A stretch of DNA of 20,567 nt from Pseudomonadota bacterium (GTDB taxonomy: Bacteria > Myxococcota_A > Polyangia > Polyangiales > Polyangiaceae): positions 1-20,567 of the forward strand of contig JAEYWK010000178.1 in the NCBI GenBank assembly GCA_023431345.1, written 5' to 3'. Below are positions 1 through 7,800 of this stretch, piece by piece. Under the pieces are notes generated by a model. The model saw only the letters and a program-made list of their open reading frames with translations. It ran no database searches and had not been told where the DNA came from. How positions within the stretch are numbered: position 1 is the first letter of the stretch; each line of letters starts with the position of its first letter. The position numbers and the translations under genes are program-made.

Positions 1-30
1 GGCGCCGCCACGCTGAGTCAGGACTCGGGG

Positions 31-2532
31 TTAGAGCTCGAGGTCGAGCACGTAACGCGTGATGTCACCGAGCAGGTAGCGCGGCTGGATGCCCTCCGTG
101 TGGTCCGCGTCGTTGAAAACAACCACGTACGACTCGCCTGAGGGCAATGGATGCGAAGCGGCGGCGCTACTGCAACGCTCGGTCAGCGGCGGGCCGGATA
201 CGGGCACGACGCAGAGCTTCAGGTCCAAGTTCGAGCTACCGGACAGCCGCATGACGCGCACCGCGCGCGCGCCCGTGACTGTCTTGCTGATGCGGTAGAC
301 ATCCTTCTCGCCGTAGCCGATGTAGCCGGTGACGCCGCTGCCGGTGAGCCAGAACTCTGGTCCCGAGTAATAGGCAGACGTCAAGTCGAGCAATCCCCCA
401 AACACGGGCGTTTGGGAGAGCGGGTTCCAACTCAGGGGGTTGGTGAAGATCTCGGTGCGGCCGGGCGACACACCTTGGATCACTAGCGCCGCCCGCCCGT
501 ACTGCGCGCGCGGGGTGATCGCCTCTGAGTGCAGGGTGAACGGGTGCGGCGTGCCGAAGAGCCCGAAGTTCCCTCTCGGGTCCGTCGCGTCGAACGCGTA
601 CCACGGGTCCGTATCGCTGCTCGCGCTAGCGCTGCTGCTGGTGCGCTTGCCACCGTGCCGCCCAGCTCCCGGGATGTACGCTTCGGCAAAGACGTGGTTA
701 CCCCAGCCGCCCACCCAACCCATGCTGGAAGCCGGGCGCGCCAACATGCCGGCGCTACGCGCCAGCGCGGTCAGCAAATGGCCGTACTGATAGCATTGCC
801 CGGTCGTCGTGATGTTGAGGTCCATGCCCTGCTCGGCGGACCAGAATGCAAGATCGGGTGTGAACGCGCCTTGGGCGGTCAGCAGCTCCGACGTGTCGTC
901 GAAGGATGGTGGGTTTTGGTATTTGATGCGCTGGCTCGCGAGCCGATAGAGCCGCACCATCGACTCGAACTCGTTCGTCGTTCCGTCGGCGGCGGCCATG
1001 GCGTAGTCCAACACTGAAGGCAGGTTCTCGTCCCTGGTTCGGCGGAAAGAGCCGTTGATCATCGTCGTGACGGAGTAGCCACCCTCGCCTCGAGCCTCGT
1101 AGTGCGCGCTGAAGTGATCGCGCAGGTTGTCGTGGTCCGTGCCCGAGGGGCCCTGCATCGCCACGCCGTCTTCGTCCTCGTCGTAGCCGTACACCTCGAG
1201 CTCCGCCTTGGTGACCGCGCCGCTCGCGACGAGTGGGTACGGGTTGTAGGTCACGTAAAAGGCGACACGGTCTCCGATCGGCGCGCCGTTCGGCGCCGTC
1301 ACGGTCAAGAAGTAGCGGCCGATGGGCGCGTCGCTCGGCACCGCCACCCGCCAGTTCTCGCGGTTCTGAGCCGAGGGGGCGCCGGACACGAACAGAGCGC
1401 CGCTGTAGTCTCCGTCGGTCGGCAACGTCTTCACCCAGGGGAGGTTGGTCGACGACAGGACGCGGGTGATGCGCAGCGTCGCGTTACCGCTGCTCAAGCT
1501 CGGGTGCGTCACCGCGACCGCGAACGTGGTGCCGCGGCGGACGGGGGCCGGGCGCGCGCCGGTCGCCGAGGCCTGCCGGAACGCCACGCCGTCGCTCCAG
1601 GCGTCGTAGTCGCCGGTGCGCATCGAACCGAGGTAGAGGAACTGCACCGGATCCCAGGTCGTCTTCGCGCCGAGCGTGTCGAAGCTCTTGGCGTCGACGC
1701 CGAACCAGTACTTTGCGGGGCCCGAGCTCGAGGCGAGCGAAAATTCGAGCGTGTGCGCGCCTGCGTTGAGGCGCCCGATCGGGAAATTGAAGCGCCCCTG
1801 ATCGAAGCTGCGCCGGTAGAGCAGCGTACCGTTCAGCTTGACGCTATCGGCATAGGCGAACTGCGACGCATCCGCGTTGCGATAGGTACCGCCCTTGAAG
1901 AACACGTTGGACGCTTGCGTGACCGCCAAACCCACGCGCACCTGCGTATTGACGCCAGGCGGGTCACTCCAAGCCAGCTTGAGCGAGTTCCCCGCCGCAT
2001 CGTAGGCGCGGATCGAGAGCGTGCGACCGCCGCTCGGCGCCCCGTGCGTGAAGGCGAAGCGGTACCAGCCGCTGCGTGACGTGGCGACCGCCCACACCGT
2101 CTGACCGTTGCCGTTCGCGAGCGTCACCTGCGTTTGATCGGACTGCCCCGGTCGTGAGACCAAGCTCACTGACTGGAAAGTGTGCGTCGTGTCGACCGCG
2201 CCCCCGCTCGTGCGCGCCGCTACCTCGAAGCGAATGCCCTCGCCCGTCGCGTCCGGCTGATACACATGCACGACGTGCGCGAAGCTGCCGGCGCTGGCGC
2301 TCGTCTGCTCGATCGAGGTCATGTACACGTTGCCCGGCGTTTGCAGCGAGCGAATCGGCGCCGTCGTGCGGGCTACCGCCGCTTCTTCCGTCGACTTCAG
2401 CGCCTGCGTCGCGCTCTCAGCCGGCGCTTCGTCGGTCGGTGCGCCGTCCGCACCAGAGCACGCCGCCAGCGCTCCGCACAGCCCCATCACCATCCACGAG
2501 CTGGACCCCACCCAATACCGTTTACTATTCAA
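31..2532 (-). CDS. Transglutaminase-like secreted lipoprotein
   Basis: An 833-residue exported protein. The start is a TTG supported by an AGGGAGAG ribosome-binding site a few bases upstream. A lipoprotein signal peptide ends in LAAC with the lipidated cysteine at C25. Residues about 70-290 are beta-rich, of unknown family. About 328-430 resemble the Ig-like N-domain that precedes transglutaminase cores. About 500-655 form the transglutaminase/papain-like core, with C580 (GQCYQYG), H613 (GNHVFAE) and D648 (AFDATD) as a complete catalytic triad. The last 100 residues look like a PPC-type beta domain. Family knowledge says such enzymes crosslink, deamidate or hydrolyse peptide amides; the substrate here is unknown, though lipid anchoring points to surface or matrix proteins. 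It is divergent from the OmpA-like gene. A protease-like activity cannot be excluded. Confidence 0.85.
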   Translation of the reverse strand: MNSKRYWVGSSSWMVMGLCGALAACSGADGAPTDEAPAESATQALKSTEEAAVARTTAPIRSLQTPGNVYMTSIEQTSASAGSFAHVVHVYQPDATGEGIRFEVAARTSGGAVDTTHTFQSVSLVSRPGQSDQTQVTLANGNGQTVWAVATSRSGWYRFAFTHGAPSGGRTLSIRAYDAAGNSLKLAWSDPPGVNTQVRVGLAVTQASNVFFKGGTYRNADASQFAYADSVKLNGTLLYRRSFDQGRFNFPIGRLNAGAHTLEFSLASSSGPAKYWFGVDAKSFDTLGAKTTWDPVQFLYLGSMRTGDYDAWSDGVAFRQASATGARPAPVRRGTTFAVAVTHPSLSSGNATLRITRVLSSTNLPWVKTLPTDGDYSGALFVSGAPSAQNRENWRVAVPSDAPIGRYFLTVTAPNGAPIGDRVAFYVTYNPYPLVASGAVTKAELEVYGYDEDEDGVAMQGPSGTDHDNLRDHFSAHYEARGEGGYSVTTMINGSFRRTRDENLPSVLDYAMAAADGTTNEFESMVRLYRLASQRIKYQNPPSFDDTSELLTAQGAFTPDLAFWSAEQGMDLNITTTGQCYQYGHLLTALARSAGMLARPASSMGWVGGWGNHVFAEAYIPGAGRHGGKRTSSSASASSDTDPWYAFDATDPRGNFGLFGTPHPFTLHSEAITPRAQYGRAALVIQGVSPGRTEIFTNPLSWNPLSQTPVFGGLLDLTSAYYSGPEFWLTGSGVTGYIGYGEKDVYRISKTVTGARAVRVMRLSGSSNLDLKLCVVPVSGPPLTERCSSAAASHPLPSGESYVVVFNDADHTEGIQPRYLLGDITRYVLDLEL

Positions 2533-2536
2533 TTCA

Positions 2537-2544
2537 CTCTCCCT
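2537..2544 (-). promoter_or_regulatory. Ribosome-binding site fixing a TTG start
   Basis: On the minus strand this reads AGGGAGAG; its AGGGAG part lies 6 bases before the TTG at 2532-2530. The next in-frame ATG, at residue 14, has no comparable site and would cut the basic n-region off the signal peptide, so the TTG is preferred. Confidence 0.6.
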
Positions 2545-2959
2545 AAAGGCTCAGACACCATCACGACGGGCCAACGTGGCCCCGCGCTGCCGTTGGCGGC
2601 GCTGGCTTCAGGTAACACAGGGTCGGGCGAGTGCGCGCTTTTTCCTAAACGCCACCGGCGCTGAACAACACCATCCGGCATCCGCAGCGCTCAAGCCCGC
2701 CATCCCCAAGCGCGCTCGATAGCGAGCTCGGTGCTCGATATCGGCTCATACCTCGTGAGTGATAAACGGGCGTCGCAGCCGCACGCTCGCGGCCGCCGCC
2801 CACCCGGCGTGCGTTCAGCGGACCGTTGCGATCTGCCGCGCCAGGTAGATGCAGCGTCAGAACAGTGGACGTAGCGAAATGCCCATTTGAGGCAAGACGC
2901 CAATCGACAGGATGTAAAGACGTGGAGTCTTAAGTCCATCGAGGGAGGAGCGTTGCCGA

Positions 2960-2992
2960 CCCTGGTGACAGGCAGGGCATCTGTCTCCTAAG
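2960..2992 (+). pseudogene. Possible tRNA-Arg(CCU)-like remnant
   Basis: CCCT at 2960-2963 pairs with AGGG at 2974-2977 around a 10-base loop beginning GG, as a D-arm would. It is followed by TCTGT and the seven-base loop CTCCTAA (2985-2991), which is an arginine CCU anticodon loop. The 3' half of the anticodon stem does not pair (GATTC where about GCAGA is expected) and no T-arm GTTCGA follows. The similarity to tRNA-Arg cores is from memory. It would be a broken fragment, not a working tRNA, and chance resemblance is possible. Confidence 0.22.
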
Positions 2993-3050
2993 ATTCGTGA
3001 GGGCTGACGGGAGCGCGACTCAGCGCGCTGCGACCGTCTTCGAAGCTGGC

Positions 3051-3084
3051 GTCACCGAGCTCGTCGACACACGCGACTGCTCGC
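3051..3084 (+). pseudogene. Possible tRNA-Ser-like remnant
   Basis: The stretch starts GTCACCGAGC and continues to GCGA-CTGC-TCGC (3073-3084). This resembles the D-arm and anticodon arm of a serine tRNA with bases lost from the anticodon loop. Its plus-frame translation contains TELVDTRDC, like the spurious peptides often read from serine/leucine-type tRNA genes. There is no acceptor stem or T-arm. Weak evidence; it may be coincidence. Confidence 0.15.
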
Positions 3085-3117
3085 TGCCGAAAGTACTTGG
3101 GAAGGACCGATACGCGC

Positions 3118-4800
3118 ATGCGATCTCGCTCTCGCTTTCTTCTGACTTCGGTGGTGCTGCTGACGGGCGCGCTCTTCGCTTCCCGCGCGCGCGCGCAGCA
3201 GAGCGGCGATTTTTCGCTCAACCATTTCAATCCCTCCGAGCGCGGCAGCGAGTGGTTCGTGCTCGACTCGTTGGATTTTCGCGGTGAGGTGCGACCCGCC
3301 GCCGGCATCGTCGGCGATTGGGGTCATCGGCCGCTCGTCCTCTACAACGGGGACGACACCATTCAGTCAGTGATCGTGCGCAACCAGGTCACCCTGCATG
3401 CGGGAGCGAGCTTGGTGCTGTCGGAGCGGCTGCGCGTCGGCATCGATGTCCCGGTCCAGATCTACGCGAACGGCGCGCGCGGACGCCTGGGCGGAGATCG
3501 CGTGATCTTGCCGCCTGAGGATTCGGCCGCGCTCGGCGATCTGCGCTTCTCGGCCGATGTTCGGCTGTTCGGCGAGCACGGAGAGGCCGTGACAGCGGCG
3601 CTCGGGGCGTCGCTGTGGGCGCCGACCGGCGATCCGAAGTCTTATTCGGGTGACCCGGGCGTGCGCGTCGCGCCGCACCTGCTGGTGGCCGGCGAATTTC
3701 AGAGCTTCGTGTACTCGGGCTCTTTGGGCGTCGTCTACCGCGGCACGGATGGGTTTGGGGACGACGCGGTCGGAACGCAAGTGACGTTGGGCGCGGCCGT
3801 CGGTCTGCGCCTGCTCGACCGCAAGCTGGTGATCGGCCCGGAGCTATTCGGCGACACGGTGGTCGCCTCGAGCGACGCGGCGTTCTCGAAGCGAGCCACG
3901 CCGTTCGAAGCGCTGCTTGGCGCGCACTACACCATCGCCGACACCCTTCGACTGGGCGCGGGCATCGGAACGGGCCTCGGGCGCGGCTATGGGGCGCCCC
4001 GGGTGCGCGGCGTGTTGTCCGTCGAGTGGACGCCGCAGCCGGAGAAGCCGCTGCCGCCCCCTCCCGTCGCGGACCCGACTCCGCCCGATCGCGACCGGGA
4101 CGGCATCGCTGACCCCACCGACGCTTGTCCCGATCAGCCTGGTCCCTCCTCACAGCTGGCGGCGACGAATGGCTGCCCTCCACCCGCCGACCAGGACGGT
4201 GACGGCGTGAACGATGCCGAGGACGCGTGCCCCGGCGTGGCTGGAGCTCGCGCCGAAGATCCGAAGAGCAACGGGTGCCCCGCCCCGACCCCACCGGTCG
4301 TGGAGACAATCGACCCGGATCGCGACAAAGACGGCGTCTTGAACGAAAGCGATGCCTGCCCCGACGAAGCGGGCGCGGCCGACGCGGATCCGAAGAAGAG
4401 CGGATGCCCGAAGGCCTTCGTCAAGGCGGGGCAGATCCAAATCACCGAGCAGGTGACGTTCGGGCACAACAGCGGCGTCATCCTCCCCACTGCGGAGAAC
4501 CAAGCCACCCTCGACGCGGTGCGGAAGGTGTTGGCCGAGCACCCCGAGATCCAAGGGCTGAGCGTCGAAGGCTACTCCGACAATGTCGGCAACGCCGAAG
4601 CCAACCAGAGGCTGAGCAAGCGTCGCGCAGACGCGGTCGTCGCCTGGCTGGTCAAGGGCGGCGTCGACCCCAAGCGGCTGCAGAGCGCGGGCTTGGGCTC
4701 TGAAAAGCCGATCGACTCGAACGATACGCCCGAGGGGAGAGCCAAGAACCGCCGGGTGGAGTTCCGCATTCTGGAAGCCGCTCCGGGAGCGAAGCCGTGA
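3118..4800 (+). CDS. OmpA-family outer-membrane protein with TSP3 calcium repeats
   Basis: A 560-residue protein. ATG at 3118 is chosen over the upstream TTG at 3097 because GGGAAGGA (3099-3106) sits 11 bases before it and translation then opens with a clean signal peptide cut after ARA (residue 26). Residues about 45-305 alternate hydrophobic and polar positions like an outer-membrane beta-barrel. A proline-rich hinge (308-323) leads to three thrombospondin type-3 segments (about 324-431), with DxDxDG-type calcium loops at DRDRDG, DQDGDG and DRDKDG and paired cysteines. Residues 440-552 are an OmpA C-terminal domain whose D488 and R503 match the family's peptidoglycan (diaminopimelate) ligands. 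It should bridge outer membrane and cell wall. Its stop overlaps the start of the BACON-repeat gene, so the two are probably co-translated. Confidence 0.88.
   Translation: MRSRSRFLLTSVVLLTGALFASRARAQQSGDFSLNHFNPSERGSEWFVLDSLDFRGEVRPAAGIVGDWGHRPLVLYNGDDTIQSVIVRNQVTLHAGASLVLSERLRVGIDVPVQIYANGARGRLGGDRVILPPEDSAALGDLRFSADVRLFGEHGEAVTAALGASLWAPTGDPKSYSGDPGVRVAPHLLVAGEFQSFVYSGSLGVVYRGTDGFGDDAVGTQVTLGAAVGLRLLDRKLVIGPELFGDTVVASSDAAFSKRATPFEALLGAHYTIADTLRLGAGIGTGLGRGYGAPRVRGVLSVEWTPQPEKPLPPPPVADPTPPDRDRDGIADPTDACPDQPGPSSQLAATNGCPPPADQDGDGVNDAEDACPGVAGARAEDPKSNGCPAPTPPVVETIDPDRDKDGVLNESDACPDEAGAADADPKKSGCPKAFVKAGQIQITEQVTFGHNSGVILPTAENQATLDAVRKVLAEHPEIQGLSVEGYSDNVGNAEANQRLSKRRADAVVAWLVKGGVDPKRLQSAGLGSEKPIDSNDTPEGRAKNRRVEFRILEAAPGAKP
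4785..4789 (+). promoter_or_regulatory. Ribosome-binding site inside the OmpA-like gene
   Basis: GGGAG lies 7 bases before GTG at 4797, which overlaps the upstream TGA stop as GTGA. This supports translational coupling. An alternative ATG at 4833 has a weaker AAGG upstream and would shorten the n-region of the signal peptide without removing it. Confidence 0.5.
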
Positions 4801-7800
4801 GCGCGAAGGCCGAGAAAAGCAAGGTGAACGCCATGAACCAGACCTCGTCTTCCTCAGCATTTTCGGCGCGAGCTGCGAGCGCGCGTGTGCAGCGCTGGGC
4901 GCTCTCGCTGCTCGCCGCCATCGCATTCTTCGCGACGACCGCGGCGGCTCGAGCGGTGACGTACGACTACGCTCTGGCGAACCAAACGTGGGGTCGGCCG
5001 CCGTCGGGGGGGAATTGTAACGGCCCGACGACCACGACGACCTATTCGACGCTCACGTTCAAGCTCGCCGGAACGGTGACTATCAGCGCCACGCGCGCGA
5101 GCGGAACCGGCATCTCGCTCACGGCTTATCAAGGCTCCTTCTTCCCGGGTATCCCGTGCGCCAACTTCTGGGAGACGACGACCGTGTCGGCGACCGCGAC
5201 GGTATCCGGTAGCGTCACCTATACGCCAACTATCGAGTTCCCGGGGCCGACGACCATGGTCGTGGTCGTGAGCGGAAATAGCGCGGCAGACCTCGCCGGC
5301 ATCACGGTCACGGTCACGCCGAACGGCGGCACCACTTATGAGCTGGTGTGCACCTCGAGCTTCAGTCCCGGGAGCTTCAACCCAACCAGCGCGGCGGCGA
5401 CGCTTTCGACCACCTTCACGCCTCAATTTGGCGCGATCGGCTGCGACAGTTGGAACCTGAGCACCGCTAGCAGCTGGATCAAGAACATCACCCCATCGAG
5501 CGGCGTCGGTGTCGGCAGCATCTCCTTCAGCATCGACGCGAACCCCAGCAGCAGCTCTCGCTCGGGACAAATCCTAGGGCCGGGGTCGAGCATGGTCTCC
5601 ATCGTTCAAGCCGGCGCTCCCGCGTGCGCCTACACGCTCAATCCCACGAGCGCTTCCGTGGGCGCGGGCGCCTCGAGCGGCTCCTTCGCGATCAACACGA
5701 CAGCAGGCTGCGCCTGGACGGCCTCGACGACGAGCCCGTTCGTGACCGGCGTGACCGCGAGCGGCACCGGCGCTGGCACCGTCAATTATAGTGTCGGCGC
5801 CAACACCGGCCCCGCCCGCACGGCCACGATCACTGCCGGCAATCAGACGTTCACCATCAACCAGGCAAGCGGCTGCAGCTACGTGCTCAGCTCCACGAGC
5901 GCTGCCGCCGGAGCGAGCGGCGGCAGCGGTAGCTTGACCGTGACACCGAGCAACGCCGCATGCGCGTGGACCGCCTCTTCCAACTCAGGGTTCATCACTG
6001 GCGTGACCGCGAGCGGTACCGGCACCGGCACCGTCAATTACAGCGTCTCCGCCAACAGCGGCCTCGCCCGAAGCGGGACCCTCACCGTCGCCGGACAGAC
6101 GTTCACGGTCAATCAAGCCATCGGCTGCTCGTTCACCGTGACACCACCGTCCGTATCGCTCCCCGCGCCAGCTATTTCGGGCCCCTTGACCATCACCGCT
6201 AGCGACCCGTCCTGCCCGTGGACCGCCACCAGCAACGACGCCTGGCTCGCGGTCGGCTCCACGAGCGGCACCGGCAGCGCGCAGCTCGGCGTCGACGTGG
6301 CAGCGAACGCGGGCCCGTCGCGCGTCGGCTCACTCACCGTCGCAGGGAACACCGTCACCTTTACTCAGGCCAGCGGCTGCGCCGCCAGCCTCGCCTCCGC
6401 CACCACCGCGGTCGGCGGCTCGGGCGGGAGCGGCAGCGTCACGCTGACCATGAGCTCACCGATTTGCGCCTGGACCGCCAGCTCGAATAGTCCTTGGGTC
6501 ACGGTTCAGAGCAGCGGCACCGGCTCCGGCGCCGTCACGTTTACGGTGGCTGCCCACGCGGGCCCGGCGCGCTCGGCCACCCTCACCATCGCCGGCCAGA
6601 CGTTCACGATCAACCAGGCCAACGCCTGCACGTACGCGGTGACTCCGGCGAGCGCCTCCGTTGGCGCGGCCGCCGGCATCACCAGCGTAGACGTCACGGC
6701 GAGCGATCCGGCGTGCCCCTGGAGCGTCGCTTCGAACGCGGCCTGGCTCGCGTCCACCACCACCACCGGCACCGGCAGCCAGACGCTCAGCGTCGATTAC
6801 AGCGCGAACGTGGGCCTCGCGCGCGACGGGACGATGACGATAGCGGGCCAAACCTTCAGCGTCTCGCAGGCGGATGGTTGTACGGCGAGCATCGCTCCCA
6901 GCTCAGCGCCGCTCGCGGCGACCGGTGGGGTCTCGTCGTTCGCGGTCACCATGAGCGCGCCCGCGTGCGCTTGGTCGGCCGCGACCTCGAGCGACTTCAT
7001 CAGCGGCGTCACTGGCTCGGGCATCGGCGACGGCAACGTGAGCTTCAGCGTCGCCCCCAACGCAGGGCCGGCCCGGTCCGGCACGATCGCGATATCGGGC
7101 CGGACCTTCACCGTGAATCAGGCTTCGGGCTGCACGGCGTCGCTCGAGACGACGAGCGCCACCGCCACTGCCGAAGGCGGCCAAGACAGCGTCGCGATCA
7201 ACATGAGCGCACCGACGTGCCCCTGGACCGCCTCTTCCAACGTCGGCTGGCTCAGCACCGCGACGAGCGGGACGGGCAGCGGCGAGGTGTCTTTCACCGC
7301 CGCGCCCAATCCCGGCCTCGCCCGCACCGGCACCCTCACCATCGCGGGTTACCCGTTCACCGTGGAGCAGGAGAACGGCTGCACGTTCACGCTGGCTTCG
7401 ACCCAGGCCACGGGGCCCGCCGCCGGCGGCACCGCCTCGGTGGTCGTCACCGCCAGCGATCCGGCTTGTCCGTTCACGGCGAGCGCGGAAGCTGACTGGC
7501 TCACGAACGTGACGCCTGGCGGCGTCGGCAGCACGACCATCAGCTACACGATGGCGGCCAATACCGGCCTCCCGCGAACTGGTACCCTCACCATCGCCGG
7601 CCAAACCTTCACCGTCGAGCAAGGCACGGGCTGCACCGCCACGCTTTCGACGCCGTCGGTGTCGGTCGGTAACGGCGGCGGCTCGCTCTCGGTCGGCGTG
7701 CAGCTGAGCTCGCCGCTCTGCACCTGGACCGCGTCCGCCAATCAGGCGTTCATCAGCAACGTCCAGTTCGACGGCACCGGATCCGGTTCCGTGACGTTCG

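Larger units (their letters stand above)
2533..3117. other. Divergent intergenic region, no protein gene
   Basis: These 585 bases separate the starts of the transglutaminase-like gene (minus) and the OmpA-like gene (plus) and must hold both promoters. No clear -35/-10 pair could be assigned on either strand. The short open frames here, such as 2691-2939 on minus, have no recognisable domain, signal peptide or good ribosome-binding site and are not called. Two tRNA-like fragments, near 2960-2992 and 3051-3084, are the only structured elements noticed. Confidence 0.6.

Noticed and set aside
1102..2079. A 325-codon plus-strand frame opposite the transglutaminase gene
   Set aside because: The composition is Arg/Ala/His-rich without motifs, typical of an antisense shadow; the minus frame has a lipobox and a catalytic triad.
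2691..2939. An 82-codon minus-strand frame in the divergent intergenic region
   Set aside because: No good ribosome-binding site, domain, membrane segment or signal peptide, and it is isolated from an operon.
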